NCBI GenBank assembly: GCA_963676075.2
Contig: CAXXNZ010000024.1
Span: 1 to 64,000 of the forward strand
DNA: 64,000 nucleotides
Reading direction: 5' to 3'
Source of the DNA: JAHJQZ01 sp963676075
GTDB taxonomy: Bacteria > Pseudomonadota > Alphaproteobacteria > Rhizobiales > Devosiaceae
The notes under the pieces are model-generated. The model was not told where the DNA came from and ran no database searches. It worked only from the letters and a program-made list of their open reading frames with translations. Positions 36,160 through 45,714 of this stretch are shown in pieces (within the stretch, counting starts at the first letter, position 1; the number at the start of each line of letters is the position of its first letter). The position numbers and the translations under genes are program-made.

Positions 36160-37319
36160 ATGGCGGCAACCGATCGAATTGGCATCATCATGCACGGCGT
36201 GACCGGGCGCATGGGGATGAACCAGCATCTCATTCGCTCGATACTTGCCATCCGCGAGGAAGGCGGGCTGGCGCTCAGTGACGGATCGCGGGGTCATGCC
36301 CGATCCTATCCTTGTCGGGCGCAATGCAGACAAGATCGAACGACTGGCCAAAACGCAGGGCATCGAGCGCTGGACCACCGATATCGACGCCGCATTGGCC
36401 AATCCAGACGACACAGTGTTTTTCGATGCCGCCTCGACCCAGTTGCGCCCGGCACTGCTGCGCAAGGCGATCGACGCCGGCAAGCATGTTTATTGCGAAA
36501 AGCCAGTATCGGACGGTCTCGACGCAGCGATCGAGATTGCCCGCTATGCGCAAAAAGCCGGCGTCAAGAACGGCATCGTCCACGACAAGCTCGACCTGCC
36601 CGGCCTGATCAAGCTCAAGCGCCTGAGAGAGACCGGCTTTTTCGGCCGCATCCTGTCGGTCAGGGGCGAGTTCGGCTACTGGGTCTTTGAAGGCGACTGG
36701 ATGCCGGCTCAACGCCCAAGCTGGAACTACCGTGCCGAGGAGGGCGGCGGCATCGTCTGGGACATGCTCTGTCACTGGCGCTACGTGCTGGACAACGTCA
36801 TTGCGCCGGTCAAATCGGTCAGTTGCACCACTGCCACCCATATCCCCGACCGCTGGGACGAGCAGGGTAAGCACTACGCGGCAAATGCCGATGACGCCGC
36901 TTATGCCACCTTTGAGCTCGAAGGCGGCATCGTCGCCCATATCAATTCGAGCTGGTGCACCCGCGTGCGCCGCGACGACCTGGTCACTTTCCATGTCGAT
37001 GGCACCCACGGCTCCGCCGTTGCCGGGCTGCACAAGTGCTATTCCCAGCACCGCGTCAACACGCCCAAGCCGGTGTGGAACCCCGACGAGCCACAAACGC
37101 TCGACTTCTTCTCCGGTTGGGAAGAAGTGCCGGACAATGCCGTCATGGACAACGGCTTCAAGGTGCAGTGGCAGCAGTTCCTGCGTCACGTCCTCGAGGA
37201 TGCGCCCTGGCACTACACGCTGAGCGAGGGCGCCAAGGGCGTTCAACTCGCCGAGGCCGGCTACAGGAGTGCGTGCGCGCGAGCGGCGCTGGATCGATCT
37301 CGAAGATCTCGACATCTAG
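36160..37319 (+). pseudogene. Second Gfo/Idh/MocA-family oxidoreductase, two frameshifts
   Basis: The N-terminus ATDRIGIIMHGVTGRMGMNQ, a dinucleotide fold, is in one frame to LALSDGSR, then VMPDPILVGRNADKI continues in another; the break is GGGG at 36290-36293. The body is intact with HVYCEKPVSDGLD (E-K-P motif) and EEGGGIVWDMLCHWRYVLD. Near 37264-37268 a second extra base breaks the frame, and the expected end ERRWIDLEDLDI followed by TAG (37317-37319) is in the next frame. Both breaks are +1. The ATG at 36160 has GGGG about 9 bases before it. Divergent from the GH88-like gene. Confidence 0.75.
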
Positions 37320-37322
37320 GGG

Positions 37323-38175
37323 ATGACGCCGGTGCCGGACAAAAGAGCCACGCTGCAACCGCACCACCTGTCCCTCAACACGGCGACGGTCCGGGCGCAA
37401 TGGACCCTGGCCGAGGCCATAGACGGCTGTGCCCGCCATGGCTTCGGGCGGCATTTCGCCCTGGCGCGACAAGCTCCACGAGATGGGCGCCGACAACGCT
37501 GCCCGCGCCATTTCCGATGCCGGGATCGGCGTGTCGGGCCTATGCCGCGGCGGCTGGTTCACGGCGGAAGGCGCGCTGACTGACACGGTGATCGACGACA
37601 ACCGCCGGGCCGTCGATGAAGCGGCAAACGATCGGCGCCGAGTGCCTTGTCTTCGTTGTCGGCGGCTTGCCCGAAGGCTCATGCGATATCGCCGCCGCCC
37701 GCAACCTTATTGAGGACGGGCTCGGACAAACGCTTGAGTATGCGCGCAAGGCGGGTGTCAGGCTTGCCATCGAACCCCTGCACCCGATGTATGCCGCCGA
37801 CCGCGCTCTGGTGAACACGACGCGCCAGGCGCTCGACATCTGCGATCGACTGGGCGACGGCATCGGCGTAGTGCTCGACGTTTATCACATCTGGTGGGAC
37901 CCCGAGATCGAGGCTCAGATCGCCCGCGCCGGCAGGGAGCGGATCATGGCCTTCCACGTCTGCGACTTGGCTGGTGCCGACAAAGGACATGTCTGAACGA
38001 CCGCGGCATGATGGGCGACGGCGTCATCGACATTCCCCACCTGCGCCACGCGGTCGAGGCGAATGGATATTCCGGCCTGGTCGAGGTCGAGATCTTTTCC
38101 GCTAAGGATTGGTGGACGCGCGACGCCGACGAGGTGATGCGAACCATCATCGCGCGTGCTGCGGAATATTGCTGA
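37323..38175 (+). pseudogene. Sugar phosphate isomerase/epimerase family, at least four frameshifts
   Basis: Pieces of one AP-endonuclease-2-fold sugar isomerase are spread over frames. They are LQPHHLSLNTATVRAQWTLA; ISPWRDKLHEMGADNAARA with GLCRGGWFTAEG; ECLVFVVGGLPEGS with RLAIEPLHPMYAADR and VLDVYHIWWDP; then DRGMMGDGVIDIPHLRHAVE with GLVEVEIFSA. Breaks lie near 37446-37450, 37622, 37967 and 37991, each restored by removing one base. All expected catalytic-fold segments are present in order, so the gene looks freshly broken or misread rather than anciently decayed. It follows the oxidoreductase by 3 bases, as in an operon. Confidence 0.75.
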
Positions 38176-38309
38176 ACCGCTAGGTCGGATGGCGCATTGG
38201 TTCTGGGCATTATCAGCAGCGATTCGGCATTGGCAGTCCACGCTCACGCGGCGCGGCAAGACCGCCGAAGAACAAATCTGATCGGCCGCCTTCCTGCAAA
38301 GGAGCATTC

Positions 38310-38970
38310 ATGAACGGCAGCACACCCGGCACCAAACTCATCCGCAAGAAGCGCGGACAGCGCGATTCCGCCGCCTCGCGCGCCGCGATCCTGCAAGCCG
38401 CACTCAACGAGTTCTCCTCGGCCGGCTACGAAGGTGCGCGCGTCGACCGAATCGCCGAAACGGCCGGCGTCAGCAAACCGCTGCTCTATGACTATTTCGG
38501 CGACAAGGACGATCTCTATGCCGCCGCCCTGCGCGAAGCCTATGTCCAGATCCGTCAGGCCGAAACCGATCTCAGTCTCGAGACGCTGGCGCCACGCGAG
38601 GCCATCCGCGAACTGGTGCTGTTCACCGTCGCTCACTACCGGCGCAATCCCTGGTTCATCGCCATGCTCAACACTGAAAACCTCAGGGGCGGCACGACCG
38701 TAACCAAGCTCGCGGACCGCCAGGAAATCCAGTCAAGACTCCTGCTGGCGCTGCACGATGTGCTCTGAGCGCGGCAAAAAGGACGGCATTTTCCACCGCG
38801 AGATCTCGCCGGTCCGCCTTTACCTCGTCATTGCCTCGCTGTGCTGGTTTCCTGTCTCCAACCGCTTCACGCTGTCGGCAATTTTCGATCTCGATTGGGG
38901 TGACGCCGAGTTCGGCGAACATGCCGAGACCGTCGCCGACATCATCAACACCTGGCTGACAGCGAAATAG
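38310..38970 (+). pseudogene. TetR/AcrR-family regulator, one frameshift
   Basis: The N-terminal HTH domain is clear: RAAILQAALNEFSSAGYEG, VDRIAETAGVSKPLLYDYF and DKDDLYAAALREAY, as in RutR-like regulators. The frame stops at 38766-38768 after LLALHDVL, but the next frame continues directly with ERGKKDGIFHREISPV and ends DIINTWLTAK at 38970. Removing one base near 38763-38766 restores a protein of about 219 residues. It stands before the ABC transporter/nucleoside operon in the same orientation and is its likely regulator. Confidence 0.78.
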
Positions 38971-39220
38971 CCGGCTGGAAGGCGAGCCTGTCCGTCTCCC
39001 GATCGGATGTTAGGCCCGGCGTCAGCGGCAGTCCGGCGCCGAAAGTTCGTCCTTTTTCCGGAACGCAACGCACCGCCGCGACAATTCGATCGCAAAAAGC
39101 TCTGCATTTTTTCGAACCCGGCCTTGCATGCAGCGAGCGCAACACATCTTGTTAACAAATGGCCTCGCCGCTAGGCTCTTATCTCCTTTCAACGCCGCAG
39201 CATCTCTCCGGAGCCCACAC

Positions 39221-40243
39221 ATGAACATGAAACTGTCGCTCGCACTCAGCGCCGCCGTCCTGACGCTCGTATCAGGCACCGCCTCGGCAAAAACCTTCAC
39301 GGTCTCCTGGTGGGGCTACAATGGCGAGAAACTGCAGGCCAATATCATCGAGCCGTTCCAGAAACTGTGCGGCTGCGACGTCGTCTTCGAAACCGGCAAC
39401 AACGCCGACCGCCTCAACAAGCTGAAAGCACGCGGCGGCAAGGGCGTCGACGTCATTTACCTGACCGACAGCTATTCCCAGCTCGGCATCGAGGAAGGCA
39501 TCTTCCAGAAGATCGATCCCGCTAAGATCCCCAATCTCGACAAGCTCTACGACCTGGCCAAGGATCCGCAGGGCGGGTATGGCCCGGCCTATACCGTCGG
39601 CCGCGCCGGCATCGTCTATGACGCCGACAAGGTCGACCCGATCACCTCGTGGGACGATCTGTGGCGCGAGGATCTGAAGGGTCAGATCACCCTGCCCGAT
39701 ATCACCACCACCGCCGGCCCGATGGTCGTGGTTCAGGCCGGCAAGCATGCCGGCGTCGATGCCTACACCGATCCCGATGCGGCGTTCGCCGCCGTCGAGG
39801 CGCTCAAGCCGAATTCGGTGAAAAACTATCACACCGGCTCCGAACTGGTGAACCTGTTCTCGACCGGCGAAGTGAGCGTTGGCCTCGCCCAGGACTTCAC
39901 CATGAACTCGTTGAAAAAGGCCGTGCCGAGCGCCGTCTGGGCCGACCTCACCGATGGCGACATCGCCACGCTCAACACCATCAACATCCCGACCGGCGCC
40001 GAAAACGTCGATCTGGCCTATGAGTTCATCAACTTCGTGCTGTCGACCGAGATCCAGCAGATCGAAGCCGAACAGGGTGTCGACGCGCCGGTGAACACCG
40101 AAGTCGAGCTCACCCCGGAACAGGCGGCGCTGTGGACCTATGGCGCCGACGCGATCGCCAAGCTCAGCCGGATGGACTACGCCAAGATGAACGCCGACAA
40201 GGCCGACTGGATCGACCGCTGGAACGAAATCTTCGGCATGTAA
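39221..40243 (+). CDS. ABC transporter substrate-binding protein (polyamine-like family)
   Basis: A 340-residue periplasmic binding protein. The start MNMKLSLALS at 39221 has GGAG 8 bases upstream; the signal peptide ends TASA-KTFTV. The mature protein shows the PotD-like pattern TVSWWGYNGEKLQANI, VIYLTDSYSQLGIEEG and TTAGPMVVVQAG. The transporter genes follow in the order permease, permease, ATPase. The downstream genes (deaminase, nucleoside hydrolase, phosphoribosyltransferase) suggest the ligand may be a nucleoside or base rather than a polyamine; that is inference. Confidence 0.82.
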   Translation: MNMKLSLALSAAVLTLVSGTASAKTFTVSWWGYNGEKLQANIIEPFQKLCGCDVVFETGNNADRLNKLKARGGKGVDVIYLTDSYSQLGIEEGIFQKIDPAKIPNLDKLYDLAKDPQGGYGPAYTVGRAGIVYDADKVDPITSWDDLWREDLKGQITLPDITTTAGPMVVVQAGKHAGVDAYTDPDAAFAAVEALKPNSVKNYHTGSELVNLFSTGEVSVGLAQDFTMNSLKKAVPSAVWADLTDGDIATLNTINIPTGAENVDLAYEFINFVLSTEIQQIEAEQGVDAPVNTEVELTPEQAALWTYGADAIAKLSRMDYAKMNADKADWIDRWNEIFGM

Positions 40244-40251
40244 AACAGGCC

Positions 40252-40281
40252 GGACCGCCCTGTCTCCTGGCAGGGCGGTCC
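40252..40281 (+). terminator. Strong intraoperonic hairpin after the binding-protein gene
   Basis: GGACCGCCCTG pairs perfectly with CAGGGCGGTCC (11 bp, 8-base loop). It is not followed by a clean T-run, so it probably stabilises the binding-protein mRNA or attenuates transcription into the permease genes. Confidence 0.6.
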
Positions 40282-40334
40282 GTGACTTTCCCTTACGGCA
40301 CGTCTCCGCGCCGTTCTGAAAAGCAGACTTTCGC

Positions 40335-41162
40335 ATGAAGCCACGACTGCAAGCCTGGCTGCTGGCCTTCCCCGCAACGCTGTTCGTCGGCGTCTGTCTT
40401 GGCTGGCCTGTGCTGTCGACGCTGGCAACGACCTTTGGCGAAGAGGCCGGGCCGTTTGCCACCTATGTCAAGTTCTTCACCTCCGCCTTCCGCGTCACCG
40501 TCCTGACGCGCACGTTCGAGATCGCCGTGATCACGACGGCGATTTCCGTCGTCATCGGTTTCGCCACCGCATGGGTGGTGGCGCGCGCACCGGGCCGGAT
40601 GAAGAGCATTCTCATCATCGCCTCGGTGTTTCCACTGCTGACCTCGGTTGTCGTGCGCTCGTTCGCCTGGCTGGTGATCCTCGGCAAGAACGGCATCCTC
40701 AACAAGGCGCTGCTCTTTATCGGCGTCACCGACGAACCGCTGTCGATGCTCTACACCGAAGGCTCGGTCATCGTCGCCATGGTCTATCTGTTCGTGCCAC
40801 TTATGATCCTGACGCTTGTCGGCGTGCTTGAGGGCATCCCGCGGGATCTGACCGAAGCGGCCGCTTCGCTTGGCGCGACGCCGGCCGCGGCCTTCCGTCA
40901 GGTGGTGTTCCCGATGGCGGTGCCGGGGCTGATCGTCGGCGCGGTTCTGGTCTTCACTGGTTCGTTCACCTCCTATGCCACCCCGCAATTGCTCGGAGGC
41001 GACCGGCAGATGATGATGGGCACCTTCCTTTACCAGCGCGCCATGGTGATCTTCGACTGGGTCGGCGCCTCGACGATCGCCGCAGTCATGGTGGTGGTCA
41101 CCCTCACAACGGTCCTTTTGATGTCGCGCCTGGCGCGCAAGCTCAATCCGGTGGTCGGATGA
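40335..41162 (+). CDS. ABC transporter permease (PotB type)
   Basis: A 275-residue inner-membrane permease with six spans. The N-terminus AWLLAFPATLFVGVCLGWP is the first span, and the EAA loop is LTEAAASLGATPAAAFRQV. The segment GSFTSYATPQLLGGDRQMMM is characteristic of the PotB/CysTW group. It overlaps the next permease gene by ATGA. It lies 91 bases after the binding-protein gene, with the hairpin between. Confidence 0.87.
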   Translation: MKPRLQAWLLAFPATLFVGVCLGWPVLSTLATTFGEEAGPFATYVKFFTSAFRVTVLTRTFEIAVITTAISVVIGFATAWVVARAPGRMKSILIIASVFPLLTSVVVRSFAWLVILGKNGILNKALLFIGVTDEPLSMLYTEGSVIVAMVYLFVPLMILTLVGVLEGIPRDLTEAAASLGATPAAAFRQVVFPMAVPGLIVGAVLVFTGSFTSYATPQLLGGDRQMMMGTFLYQRAMVIFDWVGASTIAAVMVVVTLTTVLLMSRLARKLNPVVG

Positions 41163-41947
41163 ACACACGTATCCATCCCGCCCTGATCGCCTTTGCCACG
41201 CTGACGTTCATCTTCCTGATCGGACCGCTGATCATCATCATCGGCACGGCGCTGTCGGACACCACCTTCCTGACCTTCCCGCCGCAGGGACTGTCGATGC
41301 GCTGGTTCGCCAACATCTTCGAGATCTCGGCCTTCAAGACCACCATGGTGACGAGCTTCACGCTTGCCATTCTCGGCACGCTACTGTCGCTGACCATCGG
41401 CGTGCCGGCTGCCTATGCGCTGGCCCGCTACCGGATCGAATTGCCGAAGTTCCTTGCCAATCTCTTCGTGCTGCCGATCCTCGTGCCGGAAATCGTCCTC
41501 GGTTTCTCGCTGCTGAAATCGGTGGCCACTGGCGCGGGAGCCTCGATCTGGGTGAGCCTCTTGATCGGCCACGCGCTGCTGGTCCTGCCCTATTGCGTGC
41601 GCGTTGTCGGCGCCTCGCTCAATTCCTTCGACTTCTCGGTCGAGGAAGCCGCCATTTCGCTCGGCTGCCCGCGCTGGAAGGCCTTCTTCACCATCGTTCT
41701 GCCCAATATCCGCGCCGGCGTCATCGCCGCGTTCATCCTGGCCTTCATCACCTCCATCAACGATGTCTCGGTTTCGATCTTTTTGACCGGACCGGGCATT
41801 TCCACCCTGCCGATTCAGCTTCTCGCCCATATGGAGCAGTTCTTCGATCCGACGATCGCTGCCGTCTCCGTGCTTCTGATGGGCGTCACCGTCGCCGTGA
41901 TGGCGGTGGTGGAATGGACGCTCGGCCTCACATTCCTGACGAAATGA
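41159..41947 (+). CDS. ABC transporter permease (PotC type)
   Basis: A 262-residue inner-membrane permease. Spans include ALIAFATLTFIFLIGPLIII and FLANLFVLPILVPEIVLGF; the EAA loop is VEEAAISLGCPRWKAFFTI and INDVSVSIFLTGPG is typical of PotC proteins. It forms the channel with the preceding permease. The ATPase gene follows after 12 bases. Confidence 0.87.
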   Translation: MNTRIHPALIAFATLTFIFLIGPLIIIIGTALSDTTFLTFPPQGLSMRWFANIFEISAFKTTMVTSFTLAILGTLLSLTIGVPAAYALARYRIELPKFLANLFVLPILVPEIVLGFSLLKSVATGAGASIWVSLLIGHALLVLPYCVRVVGASLNSFDFSVEEAAISLGCPRWKAFFTIVLPNIRAGVIAAFILAFITSINDVSVSIFLTGPGISTLPIQLLAHMEQFFDPTIAAVSVLLMGVTVAVMAVVEWTLGLTFLTK

Positions 41948-41959
41948 TCCCGCGCGCCC

Positions 41960-43018
41960 ATGACCGTCTCGCTCACAATCGATAACGTTTCAGCCCAATA
42001 CGGCAGCACACGGGTGCTGGAAGATCTGTCGCTCAAGGTGGCCGAAGGTGAACTGGTTTCGCTGCTCGGCGCCTCCGGATGCGGCAAGACAACAACGCTC
42101 AGGGCTGTCGCCGGCTTCCTGCAACCGACGGCGGGCACGATCCGCCTTGGCGACCGCGACATCACCCATGTGCCGGCCCATGCCCGCAACATCGGCCTGG
42201 TCTTTCAGACCTATGCCCTGTTCCCGCATCTGTCGACGCTCGACAACGTCGCCTTCGGATTGCGGCAACGCGGCGTAGCCAAGGCTGAGCGCCACAAACG
42301 TGCCCATGAGATGATCGAACGGGTCGGGCTCAAAGGCTTCGCCGATCGCTATCCCGGCAATCTGTCCGGCGGCCAACGTCAGCGCGTCGCTCTGGCCCGC
42401 GCCCTTGTCATCGAACCGCCTCTGCTGATGTTCGACGAACCACTTTCCAATCTCGACGCCAAGCTCAGGATCGACATGCGCGTCGAAATCCGCCGCATGC
42501 AGCGGGCGGGCGGCACCACGGCGCTCTATGTCACCCATGACCAGGAAGAGGCGTTTTCGATTTCCGACCGCGTCGCCATCATGAACCAGGGCCGGATCAT
42601 GCAGCTCGATGTGCCGGAAGTGCTCTATTCGCGGCCAGCCAACGCCTTCGTCGCCGATTTCGTCGGCTTCGTGAACATGATCCCGATGCAGGCAGGTGGC
42701 GAGGACGACAAGGGCACGATCGCAAAGATGCAGGGCGGCGCCAGCCTGCATCTGTCGAAAGCCGATTTCACAGTGCCCGGCAAGGATTTCGTGCTCGCAA
42801 CACGCCCGGAAGGATTGAGCGTCGCGCTTGAAGGCGATGGCATTCCGGCACAACTTGGCCTCAGGACCTATCTCGGCCGCGCCTATCAATATCGCTGCAC
42901 CACTGCTGCCGGCGAGGTCATCGCCAACGGTCCGCTCTCCGAGCCGCTCGAACCGGGAACCAATGTGGTTCTGGTCCCACAGCCCGACCAGTGCTGCCTG
43001 CTGCCGGCCGAATCCTGA
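41960..43018 (+). CDS. ABC transporter ATP-binding protein (PotA/UgpC type)
   Basis: A 352-residue ATPase: Walker A GASGCGKTTTLR, signature LSGGQRQRVALARA, Walker B LLMFDEPLSNLD, switch LYVTHDQEEAF. A C-terminal TOBE-like regulatory domain follows from about residue 240 (VLATRPEGLSVAL). It overlaps the amidohydrolase gene by one base (TGATG), tying transport to the catabolic genes. Confidence 0.9.
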   Translation: MTVSLTIDNVSAQYGSTRVLEDLSLKVAEGELVSLLGASGCGKTTTLRAVAGFLQPTAGTIRLGDRDITHVPAHARNIGLVFQTYALFPHLSTLDNVAFGLRQRGVAKAERHKRAHEMIERVGLKGFADRYPGNLSGGQRQRVALARALVIEPPLLMFDEPLSNLDAKLRIDMRVEIRRMQRAGGTTALYVTHDQEEAFSISDRVAIMNQGRIMQLDVPEVLYSRPANAFVADFVGFVNMIPMQAGGEDDKGTIAKMQGGASLHLSKADFTVPGKDFVLATRPEGLSVALEGDGIPAQLGLRTYLGRAYQYRCTTAAGEVIANGPLSEPLEPGTNVVLVPQPDQCCLLPAES

Positions 43019-44341
43019 TGACGATTACCCTGACCAATGCCCGCATCCTGACCATGGACGCCGGGCTGACCGAATTCGCCACTGGCTGGATCCGCATTGA
43101 AGGCGACCGCATCGCGGCGCTCGGGGCTGGCGCGCCGCCCGAGGGCACGGGCGAGGTGATCGACATGGGCGGCGATCTGATCATGCCCGGCATGGTCAAT
43201 CCGCACTGCCACATGACGATGACGCTGTTCCGTGGCCTTGGCGAGGATGTCGACGACCGGCTGTTCCGCTATGTGCTGCCGCTGGAGCGCCAATGCATCA
43301 CGCCGGAAACGGTTGAGATTGGCACGCGTCTGGCGGCGCTGGAGCTGATCCGCGCCGGTGTCACCACCGTCGCCGACATGTACTATTTCGAAACCACTGT
43401 CGGCAACGTCGTCGCCGAAGCGGGCATGCGTGGCGTCGTCGGCCAGACGCTGGCGGACTTTTCGGCGCTCTGACCACAAGAGCTTCGACGAGGCGTTTGC
43501 CCTGACCGAGGAACTGGCCGAGACCTTCGCCGGCCATCCGCTGGTCACCGCGTCGATCGCGCCACATGCCCCCTATTCCACCGATATCCCCGTGATGGCG
43601 CGGATTGCAGAATGGTCGGATGCCCACCCGGATGTGCCGGTACAGCTGCACATGGCCGAAATGGTCAGCGAGAACGAATGGGCCGAACGCACCCACGGCA
43701 TGCGCCCGGTTCAGGTGGTCGACAAGGCCGGCCTGCTCAAGCCCGGCCTGATTGCCGCCCATTGCCTGTTCGTCAGCGAAGACGACATGGACCGCATGGC
43801 GGCTGAGGACGTTCGCGTCGCGCACAATGCCCGTTCGAATGCCAAGGCCGGACGCGGCATCGCGCCGGTCGAAGCGATGCGGCAGCGCGGCATCCCCGTC
43901 GGCATCGCGACCGATGGCCCGATGAGCGGCAACACACTCGATCTGTTCGCCCAGTTCGGACCGGTGACCATGTTCCAGAAGCTCCTCGGGAACTCCCGCA
44001 AGCCGATGCCGGCCGTCGAGGTCATCCGCATGGCGACGCTCGAAGGCGCCAAAGTGCTGGGCATGGACAGCCGGATCGGTTCGCTCGAACCCGGCAAACA
44101 GGCCGACCTGATCAGGATCTCGCTCGACGATCCACGGGTTCAACCGGTCTACGACGTCTATGCGACCCTGGTTTTCGCGGCGATGCCTAGCGATGTCCGC
44201 GACGTCATGGTCGCCGGCAAGTGGCTGATGCGCGACCGCGCGGTCACGACGCTGGAACAAGACAAGGTCGTTGCCGACGCGCTGCAGGTCGCCGCCGATT
44301 TCAACGCCCGCATTCAAGAGATTGACCGGAAAAAAACATGA
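43018..44341 (+). pseudogene. Amidohydrolase of the SAH/MTA deaminase group, one frameshift
   Basis: A metal-dependent deaminase. The first half in one frame has TNARILTMDAG and the metal motif NPHCHMTM and ends ADFSAL-stop at 43473. The second half, in the next frame, begins near SDHKSFDEAFALTEE and carries QLHMAEM, AAHCLFVSEDD and the catalytic Asp in IATDGPMSGNTLD, ending at 44341. The shift is at TTTT (43459-43462); removing one T gives a full-length protein of about 440 residues. Relatives deaminate S-adenosylhomocysteine, methylthioadenosine or 8-oxoguanine. It overlaps genes on both sides, so it belongs to the operon. Confidence 0.78.
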
Positions 44342-45714
44342 CTACCGAAGACATCCTCGCCCATGTCGACAACACCATCGACGCGCGGCTCGCCCGTCTG
44401 TTCGACCTGATCCGCATCCCGTCGATCTCTACCGACCCGACCCGCGCCGAGGACTGCAAGCGCGCCGCCGAGTGGCTGGCTGCCGACCTCAGGTCGTTCG
44501 GCGCTGACGCTTCGCCGCGTGAGACCATCGGCCATCCGATGGTCGTCGGCCATATGCCCGGCGACGGCCCGCACGTGCTGTTTTACGGCCATTACGACGT
44601 GCAGCCCGTCGATCCGCTCGACCTCTGGGACACCGATCCGTTCGAACCGGTTCTGAAGCCGGCCCCGAATGGTGATACCCATATCGTGGCGCGTGGTGCC
44701 TCAGACGATAAAGGCGCGCTGATGACCTTTGTCGAAGCTTGCCGGGCGTGGACGGAAGTGCGCGGCAAGCTGCCGATCTCGGTCAGCTTCCTGTTCGAGG
44801 GCGAAGAGGAAAGCGGCTCGCGCTCACTGGTCCCCTTCCTCGATGCAACGGCCAAAGAACTCAGCTGCGATACGGTTCTGGTCTGCGACACCGACATGTG
44901 GGACCCGAAGACCCCGGCCGTCACCACCATGGTGCGCGGCTTCGTCGCCCAGGAAATCACCCTGACCGCCGCCGACCGCGACCTTCATTCCGGCATGTTC
45001 GGCAATGCGGCGCGCAATGCCGTGACGCTCTTGACCGATATCTTGACCTCACTGCGCGCGCCGGACGGCGGCGTCGCGGTCGAGGGCTTTTACGATGGCG
45101 TCACCGAACTGCCCCAGGAGGTGAAGGACATCTGGGCACGCCTGCCCTTCGACGGAGATGCCTTTCTCAACAATATCGGCTTGAAGGTCCCGGCGGGAGA
45201 GGCGGACCGGAGCGTTCTCGAACAGATCTGGGCGCGGCCGGCCTGCGATATCAACGGCATCTGGGGCGGTTATACCGAACCCGGATTCAAGGCGGCGATC
45301 CCCGCCAAGGCACACGCCAAGCTCTCCTTCCGGCTCGTTGCCGGTCAGGATCCGCAAAAGATCCGCGACGCTTTCCGCGCCCATGTACTCGCACGCCTGC
45401 CCGAAGACTGCTCGGTGGAATTCGCCGATCACGGCCTCGCACCCGCCGTCTCAATGCCGACCGACAGCAAGTGGCTCAAGGCAACGCTCGCCGGCATTGC
45501 CGATGAATGGGGCGACGCCGCCATTGCCGGCACCGGCGGCTCGATCCCGATCATTGCCGCCTTGCAGAAATATCTCGGCGCCGATGCCCTGCTGGTCGGT
45601 TTCGCCAATTTCGACAACCGCATTCACTCTCCGAACGAGAAATACGACCTGTCGAGCTATCACAAGGGCATACGCTCCTGGGTGCGGATCCTCGAAAAGC
45701 TCGCCGCGGCATGA
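44338..45714 (+). CDS. M20-family metallopeptidase (dipeptidase)
   Basis: A 458-residue zinc-dependent hydrolase of the M20 (CPG2/carnosinase-like) family. Metal and catalytic motifs: LFYGHYDVQPVDP with His and the catalytic Asp, ARGASDDKGALM with the bridging Asp, FLFEGEEESGSRS with the catalytic Glu and the metal Glu. A dimerisation domain lies in the middle. It overlaps the deaminase gene by ATGA and the nucleoside hydrolase gene by ATGA. Its role in a nucleoside operon is unclear; it may cleave an N-acyl or amide product, for example a ring-opened purine or pyrimidine derivative. Confidence 0.85.
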   Translation: MTTEDILAHVDNTIDARLARLFDLIRIPSISTDPTRAEDCKRAAEWLAADLRSFGADASPRETIGHPMVVGHMPGDGPHVLFYGHYDVQPVDPLDLWDTDPFEPVLKPAPNGDTHIVARGASDDKGALMTFVEACRAWTEVRGKLPISVSFLFEGEEESGSRSLVPFLDATAKELSCDTVLVCDTDMWDPKTPAVTTMVRGFVAQEITLTAADRDLHSGMFGNAARNAVTLLTDILTSLRAPDGGVAVEGFYDGVTELPQEVKDIWARLPFDGDAFLNNIGLKVPAGEADRSVLEQIWARPACDINGIWGGYTEPGFKAAIPAKAHAKLSFRLVAGQDPQKIRDAFRAHVLARLPEDCSVEFADHGLAPAVSMPTDSKWLKATLAGIADEWGDAAIAGTGGSIPIIAALQKYLGADALLVGFANFDNRIHSPNEKYDLSSYHKGIRSWVRILEKLAAA

